A stretch of DNA of 64,000 bases from Siphonodentalium dalli (Eukaryota; Mollusca; Scaphopoda; Gadilida; Siphonodentaliidae), in NCBI GenBank assembly GCA_032622095.1, contig CP136066.1, forward strand, positions 128,371,917 to 128,435,916, in the 5' to 3' direction. A program made the translations under genes and the position numbers. Below are positions 11,217 through 25,129 of this stretch, piece by piece. Each line of letters starts with the position of its first letter. Positions within the stretch are counted from its first letter, which is position 1. Under the pieces are notes generated by a model, which saw nothing but the letters and a program-made list of their open reading frames with translations, was not told where the DNA came from and searched no databases.

Positions 11217-12114
11217 GCGATAGCCCGCTTTTTCGCGGAATAATTGTAACACCCTACATTTTTTCAGAATTGCCCATGAATGAAAAAAATGTGTTCAAAA
11301 ATAATATCACTTCTGTGGTTCTTTATTTATCACACACAATTTAACCCCACTCTCTGTAACACATTATTCATCAAAAAAGCACATTTTTCCACCACAAGTC
11401 ATATTCAGGCCCCATTTTCACACAGTTTTTGGGGTCTGGTGTTGCAAACTTGGATTGGCTATGGAAGACTGTACAAGATCCTTTCCATGAGAGAACTTCT
11501 GGTGATGTGAGGTCATTGAGTCCAGATCTGATCAGCTGAGCATCAAGCACATGACTTTATCAGCACATGGAAGACTAAAATATGACATTTTCAGGTCTGC
11601 AAGGGTGATCCAAGATAACTGCATGTGGGTGTATATTGAATTAGTTGAACAAAGATATGCTCTCTTTGAAATGCTGAAGCATTTTCTTAAATGTGTCCAA
11701 GTTTTAGTGCTATTAACCTTCAAATGGCCATACCCACCAGTGAAAATGAGACACTTTTATTATATATATCTGTATATCACTGGCTATAAAATCCAAAATA
11801 CTTGTTAGATTAGCTTCTTATAACAATTGGTATGTGTGTCATTGACATGCTCATGTAATGGGTAATTTGCATTATCATGTGACAATTACCACCTTGAAAT
11901 TTTTTGAAAATACCTTGAAAAATTGGCATTTTTTATGAAAAATCATACCATTTTTTTGGCCGATGGAAGTGAAAGAAGACATCAGCAGCAAGAATAGCCA
12001 CACCATGCATGGGAGATTCATTGGACTGAAAGACCAGGCTGTGAAAAATGCATTAAAATACTTTAAAGTGACTCCCAGGAATCAAAAATGCCAAAAAGTT
12101 CATGTTTCCCTTTA
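11217..12114 (+). repeat. Satellite monomer 11 (898, empty)
   Basis: C to T in a CpG at 11456 (GATCGG to GATTGG), as expected from methyl-cytosine decay. T to G at 12104. Junction CCCTTTAGCG. Confidence 0.95.
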
Positions 12115-13014
12115 GCGATAGCCCGCTTTTTCGCGGAATAATTGTAACACCCTACATTTTTTCAGAATTGCCCATGAATGAAAAAAATGTGTTCAAAAAT
12201 AATATCACTTCTGTGGTTCTTTATTTATCACACACAATTTAACCCCACTCTCTGTAACACATTATTCATCAAAAAAGCACATTTTTCCACCACAAGTCAT
12301 ATTCAGGCCCCATTTTCACACAGTTTTTGGGGTCTGGTGTTGCAAACTTGGATCGGCTATGGAAGACTGTACAAGATCCTTTCCATGAGAGAACTTCTGG
12401 TGATGTGAGGTCATTGAGTCCAGATCTGATCAGCTGAGCATCAAGCACATGACTTTATCAGCACATGGAAGACTAAAATATGACATTTTCAGGTCTGCAA
12501 GGGTGATCCAAGATAACTGCATGTGGGTGTATATTGAATTAGTTGAACAAAGATATGCTCTCTTTGAAATGCTGAAGCATTTTCTTAAATGTGTCCAAGT
12601 TTTAGTGCTATTAACCTTCAAATGGCCATACCCACCAGTGAAAATGAGACACTTTTATTATATATATCTGTATATCACTGGCTATAAAATCCAAAATACT
12701 TGTTAGATTAGCTTCTTATAACAATTGGTATGTGTGTCATTGACATGCTCATGTAATGGGTAATTTGCATTATCATGTGACAATTACCACCTTGAAATTT
12801 TTTGAAAATACCTTGAAAAATTGGCATTTTTTATGAAAAATCATACCATTTTTTTGGCCGATGGAAGTGAAAGAAGACATCAGCAGCAAGAATAGCCACA
12901 CCATGCATGGGAGATTCATTGGACTGAAAGACCAGGCTGTGAAAAATGCATTAAAATACTTTAAAGTGACTCCCAGGAATCAAAAATGCCAAAAAGTTCA
13001 TTTTTCCCTTTAAA
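12115..13014 (+). repeat. Satellite monomer 12 (900, empty)
   Basis: Junction CCCTTTAAAGCG; continues the 898/900 alternation of monomers 9-12. Confidence 0.95.
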
Positions 13015-13914
13015 GCGATAGCCCGCTTTTTCGCGGAATAATTGTAACACCCTACATTTTTTCAGAATTGCCCATGAATGAAAAAAATGTGTTCAAAAAT
13101 AATATCACTTCTGTGGTTCTTTATTTATCACACACAATTTAACCCCACTCTCTGTAACACATTATTCATCAAAAAAGCACATTTTTCCACCACAAGTCAT
13201 ATTCAGGCCCCATTTTCACACAGTTTTTGGGGTCTGGTGTTGCAAACTTGGATCGGCTATGGAAGACTGTACAAGATCCTTTCCATGAGAGAACTTCTGG
13301 TGATGTGAGGTCATTGAGTCCAGATCTGATCAGCTGAGCATCAAGCACATGACTTTATCAGCACATGGAAGACTAAAATATGACATTTTCAGGTCTGCAA
13401 GGGTGATCCAAGATAACTGCATGTGGGTGTATATTGAATTAGTTGAACAAAGATATGCTCTCTTTGAAATGCTGAAGCATTTTCTTAAATGTGTCCAAGT
13501 TTTAGTGCTATTAACCTTCAAATGGCCATACCCACCAGTGAAAATGAGACACTTTTATTATATATATCTGTATATCACTGGCTATAAAATCCAAAATACT
13601 TGTTAGATTAGCTTCTTATAACAATTGGTATGTGTGTCATTGACATGCTCATGTAATGGGTAATTTGCATTATCATGTGACAATTACCACCTTGAAATTT
13701 TTTGAAAATACCTTGAAAAATTGGCATTTTTTATGAAAAATCATACCATTTTTTTGGCCGATGGAAGTGAAAGAAGACATCAGCAGCAAGAATAGCCACA
13801 CCATGCATGGGAGATTCATTGGACTGAAAGACCAGGCTGTGAAAAATGCATTAAAATACTTTAAAGTGACTCCCAGGAATCAAAAATGCCAAAAAGTTCA
13901 TTTTTCCCTTTAAA
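13015..13914 (+). repeat. Satellite monomer 13 (900, empty)
   Basis: Second 900-class monomer in a row; breaks the 898/900 alternation. Confidence 0.95.
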
Positions 13915-14812
13915 GCGATAGCCCGCTTTTTCGCGGAATAATTGTAACACCCTACATTTTTTCAGAATTGCCCATGAATGAAAAAAATGTGTTCAAAAAT
14001 AATATCACTTCTGTGGTTCTTTATTTATCACACACAATTTAACCCCACTCTCTGTAACACATTATTCATCAAAAAAGCACATTTTTCCACCACAAGTCAT
14101 ATTCAGGCCCCATTTTCACACAGTTTTTGGGGTCTGGTGTTGCAAACTTGGATCGGCTATGGAAGACTGTACAAGATCCTTTCCATGAGAGAACTTCTGG
14201 TGATGTGAGGTCATTGAGTCCAGATCTGATCAGCTGAGCATCAAGCACATGACTTTATCAGCACATGGAAGACTAAAATATGACATTTTCAGGTCTGCAA
14301 GGGTGATCCAAGATAACTGCATGTGGGTGTATATTGAATTAGTTGAACAAAGATATGCTCTCTTTGAAATGCTGAAGCATTTTCTTAAATGTGTCCAAGT
14401 TTTAGTGCTATTAACCTTCAAATGGCCATACCCACCAGTGAAAATGAGACACTTTTATTATATATATCTGTATATCACTGGCTATAAAATCCAAAATACT
14501 TGTTAGATTAGCTTCTTATAACAATTGGTATGTGTGTCATTGACATGCTCATGTAATGGGTAATTTGCATTATCATGTGACAATTACCACCTTGAAATTT
14601 TTTGAAAATACCTTGAAAAATTGGCATTTTTTATGAAAAATCATACCATTTTTTTGGCCGATGGAAGTGAAAGAAGACATCAGCAGCAAGAATAGCCACA
14701 CCATGCATGGGAGATTCATTGGACTGAAAGACCAGGCTGTGAAAAATGCATTAAAATACTTTAAAGTGACTCCCAGGAATCAAAAATGCCAAAAAGTTCA
14801 TTTTTCCCTTTA
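13915..14812 (+). repeat. Satellite monomer 14 (898, empty)
   Basis: Junction CCCTTTAGCG. Confidence 0.95.
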
Positions 14813-15692
14813 GCGATAGCCCGCTTTTTCGCGGAATAATTGTAACACCCTACATTTTTTCAGAATTGCCCATGAATGAAAAAAATGTGTTCAAAAATAA
14901 TATCACTTCTGTGGTTCTTTATTTATCACACACAATTTAACCCCACTCTCTGTAACACATTATTCATCAAAAAAGCACATTTTTCCACCACAAGTCATAT
15001 TCAGGCCCCATTTTCACACAGTTTTTGGGGTCTGGTGTTGCAAACTTGGATCGGCTATGGAAGACTGTACAAGATCCTTTCCATGAGAGAACTTCTGGTG
15101 ATGTGAGGTCATTGAGTCCAGATCTGATCAGCTGAGCATCAAGCACATGACTTTATCAGCACATGGAAGACTAAAATATGACATTTTCAGGTCTGCAAGG
15201 GTGATCCAAGATAACTGCATGTGGGTGTATATTGAATTAGTTGAACAAAGATATGCTCTCTTTGAAATGCTGAAGCATTTTCTTAAATGTGTCCAAGTTT
15301 TAGTGCTATTAACCTTCAAATGGCCATACCCACCAGTGAAAATGAGACACTTTTATTATATATATCTGTATATCACTGGCTATAAAATCCAAAATACTTG
15401 TTAGATTAGCTTCTTATAACAATTGGTATGTGTGTCATTGACATGCTCATGTAATGGGTAATTTGCATTATCATGTGACAATTACCACCTTGAAATTTTT
15501 TGAAAATACCTTGAAAAATCATACCATTTTTTTGGCCGATGGAAGTGAAAGAAGACATCAGCAGCAAGAATAGCCACACCATGCATGGGAGATTCATTGG
15601 ACTGAAAGACCAGGCTGTGAAAAATGCATTAAAATACTTTAAAGTGACTCCCAGGAATCAAAAATGCCAAAAAGTTCATTTTTCCCTTTAAA
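14813..15692 (+). repeat. Satellite monomer 15 (880, 20-bp deletion, empty)
   Basis: Lacks 20 bp around 15512-15519. Normal monomers have TGAAAAAT twice, 20 bp apart, and here only one remains, so slippage or recombination between the 8-bp direct repeats explains it. The deletion happens to open a 63-codon frame on the minus strand; this is an accident of the deletion. Confidence 0.94.
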
Positions 15693-16591
15693 GCGATAGC
15701 CCGCTTTTTCGCGGAATAATTGTAACACCCTACATTTTTTCAGAATTGCCCATGAATGAAAAAAATGTGTTCAAAAATAATATCACTTCTGTGGTTCTTT
15801 ATTTATCACACACAATTTAACCCCACTCTCTGTAACACATTATTCATCAAAAAAGCACATTTTTCCACCACAAGTCATATTCAGGCCCCATTTTCACACA
15901 GTTTTTGGGGTCTGGTGTTGCAAACTTGGATCGGCTATGGAAGACTGTACAAGATCCTTTCCATGAGAGAACTTCTGGTGATGTGAGGTCATTGAGTCCA
16001 GATCTGATCAGCTGAGCATCAAGCACATGACTTTATCAGCACATGGAAGACTAAAATATGACATTTTCAGGTCTGCAAGGGTGATCCAAGATAACTGCAT
16101 GTGGGTGTATATTGAATTAGTTGAACAAAGATATGCTCTCTTTGAAATGCTGAAGCATTTTCTTAAATGTGTCCAAGTTTTAGTGCTATTAACCTTCAAA
16201 TGGCCATACCCACCAGTGAAAATGAGACACTTTTATTATATATATCTGTATATCACTGGCTATAAAATCCAAAATACTTGTTAGATTAGCTTCTTATAAC
16301 AATTGGTATGTGTGTCATTGACATGCTCATGTAATGGGTAATTTGCATTATCATGTGACAATTACCACCTTGAAATTTTTTGAAAATACCTTGAAAAATT
16401 GGCATTTTTTATGAAAAATCATACCATTTTTTTGGCCGATGGAAGTGAAAGAAGACATCAGCAGCAAGAATAGCCACACCATGCATGGGAGATTCATTGG
16501 ACTGAAAGACCAGGCTGTGAAAAATGCATTAAAATACTTTAAAGTGACTCCCAGGAATCAAAAATGCCAAAAAGTTCATTTTTCCCTTAAA
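15693..16591 (+). repeat. Satellite monomer 16 (899, empty)
   Basis: First of four 899-class monomers in a row with junction CCCTTAAAGCG. Confidence 0.95.
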
Positions 16592-17490
16592 GCGATAGCC
16601 CGCTTTTTCGCGGAATAATTGTAACACCCTACATTTTTTCAGAATTGCCCATGAATGAAAAAAATGTGTTCAAAAATAATATCACTTCTGTGGTTCTTTA
16701 TTTATCACACACAATTTAACCCCACTCTCTGTAACACATTATTCATCAAAAAAGCACATTTTTCCACCACAAGTCATATTCAGGCCCCATTTTCACACAG
16801 TTTTTGGGGTCTGGTGTTGCAAACTTGGATCGGCTATGGAAGACTGTACAAGATCCTTTCCATGAGAGAACTTCTGGTGATGTGAGGTCATTGAGTCCAG
16901 ATCTGATCAGCTGAGCATCAAGCACATGACTTTATCAGCACATGGAAGACTAAAATATGACATTTTCAGGTCTGCAAGGGTGATCCAAGATAACTGCATG
17001 TGGGTGTATATTGAATTAGTTGAACAAAGATATGCTCTCTTTGAAATGCTGAAGCATTTTCTTAAATGTGTCCAAGTTTTAGTGCTATTAACCTTCAAAT
17101 GGCCATACCCACCAGTGAAAATGAGACACTTTTATTATATATATCTGTATATCACTGGCTATAAAATCCAAAATACTTGTTAGATTAGCTTCTTATAACA
17201 ATTGGTATGTGTGTCATTGACATGCTCATGTAATGGGTAATTAGCATTATCATGTGACAATTACCACCTTGAAATTTTTTGAAAATACCTTGAAAAATTG
17301 GCATTTTTTATGAAAAATCATACCATTTTTTTGGCCGATGGAAGTGAAAGAAGACATCAGCAGCAAGAATAGCCACACCATGCATGGGAGATTCATTGGA
17401 CTGAAAGACCAGGCTGTGAAAAATGCATTAAAATACTTTAAAGTGACTCCCAGGAATCAAAAATGCCAAAAAGTTCATTTTTCCCTTAAA
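16592..17490 (+). repeat. Satellite monomer 17 (899, empty)
   Basis: T to A at 17243 destroys the ATTTGCAT octamer. Confidence 0.95.
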
Positions 17491-18389
17491 GCGATAGCCC
17501 GCTTTTTCGCGGAATAATTGTAACACCCTACATTTTTTCAGAATTGCCCATGAATGAAAAAAATGTGTTCAAAAATAATATCACTTCTGTGGTTCTTTAT
17601 TTATCACACACAATTTAACCCCACTCTCTGTAACACATTATTCATCAAAAAAGCACATTTTTCCACCACAAGTCATATTCAGGCCCCATTTTCACACAGT
17701 TTTTGGGGTCTGGTGTTGCAAACTTGGATCGGCTATGGAAGACTGTACAAGATCCTTTCCATGAGAGAACTTCTGGTGATGTGAGGTCATTGAGTCCAGA
17801 TCTGATCAGCTGAGCATCAAGCACATGACTTTATCAGCACATGGAAGACTAAAATATGACATTTTCAGGTCTGCAAGGGTGATCCAAGATAACTGCATGT
17901 GGGTGTATATTGAATTAGTTGAACAAAGATATGCTCTCTTTGAAATGCTGAAGCATTTTCTTAAATGTGTCCAAGTTTTAGTGCTATTAACCTTCAAATG
18001 GCCATACCCACCAGTGAAAATGAGACACTTTTATTATATATATCTGTATATCACTGGCTATAAAATCCAAAATACTTGTTAGATTAGCTTCTTATAACAA
18101 TTGGTATGTGTGTCATTGACATGCTCATGTAATGGGTAATTTGCATTATCATGTGACAATTACCACCTTGAAATTTTTTGAAAATACCTTGAAAAATTGG
18201 CATTTTTTATGAAAAATCATACCATTTTTTTGGCCGATGGAAGTGAAAGAAGACATCAGCAGCAAGAATAGCCACACCATGCATGGGAGATTCATTGGAC
18301 TGAAAGACCAGGCTGTGAAAAATGCATTAAAATACTTTAAAGTGACTCCCAGGAATCAAAAATGCCAAAAAGTTCATTTTTCCCTTAAA
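17491..18389 (+). repeat. Satellite monomer 18 (899, empty)
   Basis: Junction CCCTTAAAGCG, no private change noticed. Confidence 0.95.
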
Positions 18390-19288
18390 GCGATAGCCCG
18401 CTTTTTCGCGGAATAATTGTAACACCCTACATTTTTTCAGAATTGCCCATGAATGAAAAAAATGTGTTCAAAAATAATATCACTTCTGTGGTTCTTTATT
18501 TATCACACACAATTTAACCCCACTCTCTGTAACACATTATTCATCAAAAAAGCACATTTTTCCACCACAAGTCATATTCAGGCCCCATTTTCACACAGTT
18601 TTTGGGGTCTGGTGTTGCAAACTTGGATCGGCTATGGAAGACTGTACAAGATCCTTTCCATGAGAGAACTTCTGGTGATGTGAGGTCATTGAGTCCAGAT
18701 CTGATCAGCTGAGCATCAAGCACATGACTTTATCAGCACATGGAAGACTAAAATATGACATTTTCAGGTCTGCAAGGGTGATCCAAGATAACTGCATGTG
18801 GGTGTATATTGAATTAGTTGAACAAAGATATGCTCTCTTTGAAATGCTGAAGCATTTTCTTAAATGTGTCCAAGTTTTAGTGCTATTAACCTTCAAATGG
18901 CCATACCCACCAGTGAAAATGAGACACTTTTATTATATATATCTGTATATCACTGGCTATAAAATCCAAAATACTTGTTAGATTAGCTTCTTATAACAAT
19001 TGGTATGTGTGTCATTGACATGCTCATGTAATGGGTAATTTGCATTATCATGTGACAATTACCACCTTGAAATTTTTTGAAAATACCTTGAAAAATTGGC
19101 ATTTTTTATGAAAAATCATACCATTTTTTTGGCCGATGGAAGTGAAAGAAGACATCAGCAGCAAGAATAGCCACACCATGCATGGGAGATTCATTGGACT
19201 GAAAGACCAGGCTGTGAAAAATGCATTAAAATACTTTAAAGTGACTCCCAGGAATCAAAAATGCCAAAAAGTTCATTTTTCCCTTAAA
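18390..19288 (+). repeat. Satellite monomer 19 (899, empty)
   Basis: Last of the run of 899-class monomers. Confidence 0.95.
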
Positions 19289-20186
19289 GCGATAGCCCGC
19301 TTTTTCGCGGAATAATTGTAACACCCTACATTTTTTCAGAATTGCCCATGAATGAAAAAAATGTGTTCAAAAATAATATCACTTCTGTGGTTCTTTATTT
19401 ATCACACACAATTTAACCCCACTCTCTGTAACACATTATTCATCAAAAAAGCACATTTTTCCACCACAAGTCATATTCAGGCCCCATTTTCACACAGTTT
19501 TTGGGGTCTGGTGTTGCAAACTTGGATCGGCTATGGAAGACTGTACAAGATCCTTTCCATGAGAGAACTTCTGGTGATGTGAGGTCATTGAGTCCAGATC
19601 TGATCAGCTGAGCATCAAGCACATGACTTTATCAGCACATGGAAGACTAAAATATGACATTTTCAGGTCTGCAAGGGTGATCCAAGATAACTGCATGTGG
19701 GTGTATATTGAATTAGTTGAACAAAGATATGCTCTCTTTGAAATGCTGAAGCATTTTCTTAAATGTGTCCAAGTTTTAGTGCTATTAACCTTCAAATGGC
19801 CATACCCACCAGTGAAAATGAGACACTTTTATTATATATATCTGTATATCACTGGCTATAAAATCCAAAATACTTGTTAGATTAGCTTTTTATAACAATT
19901 GGTATGTGTGTCATTGACATGCTCATGTAATGGGAAATTTGCATTATCATGTGACAATTACCACCTTGAAATTTTTTGAAAATACCTTGAAAAATTGGCA
20001 TTTTTTATGAAAAATCATACCATTTTTTTGGCCGATGGAAGTGAAAGAAGACATCAGCAGCAAGAATAGCCACACCATGCATGGGAGATTCATTGGACTG
20101 AAAGACCAGGCTGTGAAAAATGCATTAAAATACTTTAAAGTGACTCCCAGGAATCAAAAATGCCAAAAAGTTCATTTTTCCCTTTA
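19289..20186 (+). repeat. Satellite monomer 20 (filled)
   Basis: C to T at 19889 and T to A at 19935. Confidence 0.95.
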
Positions 20187-20638
20187 GGTTACACTGGTGT
20201 AAATGTTTTCCATAGGCCTCAGTGCTAACGTTTTAGCGTATGCTGTTGGCTATATGAACCATGGGTCCAATTATTTTTTTTTAATCTGAAAAATTGACAT
20301 TTCGGGAAACTTTTTACACAAAAAAATCATATCTGTCTAGCAGGGAATTCGCCTTTAAATCTTGTGTTTTCGTAACTAGTGTCAGATCCGCATAAAAAAA
20401 TACTGTCATATTTTAGACCACACCAACAAATTCAAACTTCACTACAAAGGGTTAATTCCTGTGCCAATGGCTATCTTACCTATGGGAAATCATAGGGAAG
20501 AGGTGTGATGATTTTTTTATGCAAAAAGCACACAAGGCTATTGACCAATCAGGGCCCAGTGTCTATTTTATTCTCTCCTATATATTCCTCCCGCATCCGC
20601 TAGAGGTCTCTCCGAACCTTATTTACACCAGTGTAACC
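20187..20638 (+). mobile_element. MITE copy 6 (isolated copy, 452 bp)
   Basis: The only element between 9.4 and 31.4 kb. Right flank TAAAGCG. T to A at 20273 in the T tract also occurs in copy 19 (52254). Confidence 0.88.
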
Positions 20639-20642
20639 TAAA

Positions 20643-21540
20643 GCGATAGCCCGCTTTTTCGCGGAATAATTGTAACACCCTACATTTTTTCAGAATTGCC
20701 CATGAATGAAAAAAATGTGTTCAAAAATAATATCACTTCTGTGGTTCTTTATTTATCACACACAATTTAACCCCACTCTCTGTAACACATTATTCATCAA
20801 AAAAGCACATTTTTCCACCACAAGTCATATTCAGGCCCCATTTTCACACAGTTTTTGGGGTCTGGTGTTGCAAACTTGGATCGGCTATGGAAGACTGTAC
20901 AAGATCCTTTCCATGAGAGAACTTCTGGTGATGTGAGGTCATTGAGTCCAGATCTGATCAGCTGAGCATCAAGCACATGACTTTATCAGCACATGGAAGA
21001 CTAAAATATGACATTTTCAGGTCTGCAAGGGTGATCCAAGATAACTGCATGTGGGTGTATATTGAATTAGTTGAACAAAGATATGCTCTCTTTGAAATGC
21101 TGAAGCATTTTCTTAAATGTGTCCAAGTTTTAGTGCTATTAACCTTCAAATGGCCATACCCACCAGTGAAAATGAGACACTTTTATTATATATATCTGTA
21201 TATCACTGGCTATAAAATCCAAAATACTTGTTAGATTAGCTTCTTATAACAATTGGTATGTGTGTCATTGACATGCTCATGTAATGGGTAATTTGCATTA
21301 TCATGTGACAATTACCACCTTGAAATTTTTTGAAAATACCTTGAAAAATTGGCATTTTTTATGAAAAATCATACCATTTTTTTGGCCGATGGAAGTGAAA
21401 GAAGACATCAGCAGCAAGAATAGCCACACCATGCATGGGAGATTCATTGGACTGAAAGACCAGGCTGTGAAAAATGCATTAAAATACTTTAAAGTGACTC
21501 CCAGGAATCAAAAATGCCAAAAAGTTCATTTTTCCCTTTA
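20643..21540 (+). repeat. Satellite monomer 21 (898, empty)
   Basis: Junction CCCTTTAGCG, the same order (filled 1353, then 898, then 900) as monomers 8-10. Confidence 0.95.
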
Positions 21541-22440
21541 GCGATAGCCCGCTTTTTCGCGGAATAATTGTAACACCCTACATTTTTTCAGAATTGCCCA
21601 TGAATGAAAAAAATGTGTTCAAAAATAATATCACTTCTGTGGTTCTTTATTTATCACACACAATTTAACCCCACTCTCTGTAACACATTATTCATCAAAA
21701 AAGCACATTTTTCCACCACAAGTCATATTCAGGCCCCATTTTCACACAGTTTTTGGGGTCTGGTGTTGCAAACTTGGATCGGCTATGGAAGACTGTACAA
21801 GATCCTTTCCATGAGAGAACTTCTGGTGATGTGAGGTCATTGAGTCCAGATCTGATCAGCTGAGCATCAAGCACATGACTTTATCAGCACATGGAAGACT
21901 AAAATATGACATTTTCAGGTCTGCAAGGGTGATCCAAGATAACTGCATGTGGGTGTATATTGAATTAGTTGAACAAAGATATGCTCTCTTTGAAATGCTG
22001 AAGCATTTTCTTAAATGTGTCCAAGTTTTAGTGCTATTAACCTTCAAATGGCCATACCCACCAGTGAAAATGAGACACTTTTATTATATATATCTGTATA
22101 TCACTGGCTATAAAATCCAAAATACTTGTTAGATTAGCTTCTTATAACAATTGGTATGTGTGTCATTGACATGCTCATGTAATGGGTAATTTGCATTATC
22201 ATGTGACAATTACCACCTTGAAATTTTTTGAAAATACCTTGAAAAATTGGCATTTTTTATGAAAAATCATACCATTTTTTTGGCCGATGGAAGTGAAAGA
22301 AGACATCAGCAGCAAGAATAGCCACACCATGCATGGGAGATTCATTGGACTGAAAGACCAGGCTGTGAAAAATGCATTAAAATACTTTAAAGTGACTCCC
22401 AGGAATCAAAAATGCCAAAAAGTTCATTTTTCCCTTTAAA
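21541..22440 (+). repeat. Satellite monomer 22 (900, empty)
   Basis: Junction CCCTTTAAAGCG. Confidence 0.95.
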
Positions 22441-23339
22441 GCGATAGCCCGCTTTTTCGCGGAATAATTGTAACACCCTACATTTTTTCAGAATTGCCCA
22501 TGAATGAAAAAAATGTGTTCAAAAATAATATCACTTCTGTGGTTCTTTATTTATCACACACAATTTAACCCCACTCTCTGTAACACATTATTCATCAAAA
22601 AAGCACATTTTTCCACCACAAGTCATATTCAGGCCCCATTTTCACACAGTTTTTGGGGTCTGGTGTTGCAAACTTGGATCGGCTATGGAAGACTGTACAA
22701 GATCCTTTCCATGAGAGAACTTCTGGTGATGTGAGGTCATTGAGTCCAGATCTGATCAGCTGAGCATCAAGCACATGACTTTATCAGCACATGGAAGACT
22801 AAAATATGACATTTTCAGGTCTGCAAGGGTGATCCAAGATAACTGCATGTGGGTGTATATTGAATTAGTTGAACAAAGATATGCTCTCTTTGAAATGCTG
22901 AAGCATTTTCTTAAATGTGTCCAAGTTTTAGTGCTATTAACCTTCAAATGGCCATACCCACCAGTGAAAATGAGACACTTTTATTATATATATCTGTATA
23001 TCACTGGCTATAAAATCCAAAATACTTGTTAGATTAGCTTCTTATAACAATTGGTATGTGTGTCATTGACATGCTCATGTAATGGGTAATTTGCATTATC
23101 ATGTGACAATTACCACCTTGAAATTTTTTGAAAATACCTTGAAAAATTGGCATTTTTTATGAAAAATCATACCATTTTTTTGGCCGATGGAAGTGAAAGA
23201 AGACATCAGCAGCAAGAATAGCCACACCATGCATGGGAGATTCATTGGACTGAAAGACCAGGCTGTGAAAAATGCATTAAAATACTTTAAAGTGACTCCC
23301 AGGAATCAAAAATGCCAAAAAGTTCATTTTTCCCTTAAA
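22441..23339 (+). repeat. Satellite monomer 23 (899, empty)
   Basis: Junction CCCTTAAAGCG. Confidence 0.95.
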
Positions 23340-24230
23340 GCGATAGCCCGCTTTTTCGCGGAATAATTGTAACACCCTACATTTTTTCAGAATTGCCCAT
23401 GAATGAAAAAAATGTGTTCAAAAATAATATCACTTCTGTGGTTCTTTATTTATCACACACAATTTAACCCCACTCTCTGTAACACATTATTCATCAAAAA
23501 AGCACATTTTTCCACCACAAGTCATATTCAGGCCCCATTTTCACACAGTTTTTGGGGTCTGGTGTTGCAAACTTGGATCGGCTATGGAAGACTGTACAAG
23601 ATCCTTTCCATGAGAGAACTTCTGGTGATGTGAGGTCATTGAGTCCAGATCTGATCAGCTGAGCATCAAGCACATGACTTTATCAGCACATGGAAGACTA
23701 AAATATGACATTTTCAGGTCTGCAAGGGTGATCCAAGATAACTGCATGTGGGTGTATATTGAATTAGTTGAACAAAGATATGCTCTCTTTGAAATGCTGA
23801 AGCATTTTCTTAAATGTGTCCAAGTTTTAGTGCTATTAACCTTCAAATGGCCATACCCACCAGTGAAAATGAGACACTTTTATTATATATATCTGTATAT
23901 CACTGGCTATAAAATCCAAAATACTTGTTAGATTAGCTTCTTATAACAATTGGTATGTGTGTCATTGACATGCTCATGTAATGGGTAATTTGCATTATCA
24001 TGTGACAATTACCACCTTGAAATTTTTTGAAAATACCTTGAAAAATTGGCATTTTTTATGAAAAATCATACCATTTTTTTGGCCGATGGAAGTGAAAGAA
24101 GACATCAGCAGCAAGAATAGCCACACCATGCATCATTGGACTGAAAGACCAGGCTGTGAAAAATGCATTAAAATACTTTAAAGTGACTCCCAGGAATCAA
24201 AAATGCCAAAAAGTTCATTTTTCCCTTAAA
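23340..24230 (+). repeat. Satellite monomer 24 (891, 8-bp deletion, empty)
   Basis: GGGAGATT is missing after GCAT at 24133. The upstream part lacks the changes seen at the same place in monomer 28, so the 3589-bp duplication starts inside this monomer. Confidence 0.95.
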
Positions 24231-25129
24231 GCGATAGCCCGCTTTTTCGCGGAATAATTGTAACACCCTACATTTTTTCAGAATTGCCCATGAATGAAAA
24301 AAATGTGTTCAAAAATAATATCACTTCTGTGGTTCTTTATTTATCACACACAATTTAACCCCACTCTCTGTAACACATTATTCATCAAAAAAGCACATTT
24401 TTCCACCACAAGTCATATTCAGGCCCCATTTTCACACAGTTTTTGGGGTCTGGTGTTGCAAACTTGGATCGGCTATGGAAGACTGTACAAGATCCTTTCC
24501 ATGAGAGAACTTCTGGTGATGTGAGGTCATTGAGTCCAGATCTGATCAGCTGAGCATCAAGCACATGACTTTATCAGCACATGGAAGACTAAAATATGAC
24601 ATTTTCAGGTCTGCAAGGGTGATCCAAGATAACTGCATGTGGGTGTATATTGAATTAGTTGAACAAAGATATGCTCTCTTTGAAATGCTGAAGCATTTTC
24701 TTAAATGTGTCCAAGTTTTAGTGCTATTAACCTTCAAATGGCCATACCCACCAGTGAAAATGAGACACTTTTATTATATATATCTGTATATCACTGGCTA
24801 TAAAATCCAAAATACTTGTTAGATTAGCTTCTTATAACAATTGGTCTGTGTGTCATTGACATGCTCATGTAATGGGTAATTTGCATTATCATGTGACAAT
24901 TACCACCTTGAAATTTTTTGAAAATACCTTGAAAAATTGGCATTTTTTATGAAAAATCATACCATTTTTTTGGCCGATGGAAGTGAAAGAAGACATCAGC
25001 AGCAAGAATAGCCACACCATTCATGGGAGATTCATTGGACTGAAAGACCAGGCTGTGAAAAATGCATTAAAATACTTTAAAGTGACTCCCAGGAATCAAA
25101 AATGCCAAAAAGTTCATTTTTCCCTTAAA
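24231..25129 (+). repeat. Satellite monomer 25 (899, empty)
   Basis: A to C at 24846 and G to T at 25021, both repeated in monomer 29. Confidence 0.95.

Noticed and set aside
15406-15597. A 63-codon minus-strand frame found once
   Set aside because: It exists only because the 20-bp deletion in monomer 15 joins two frames.
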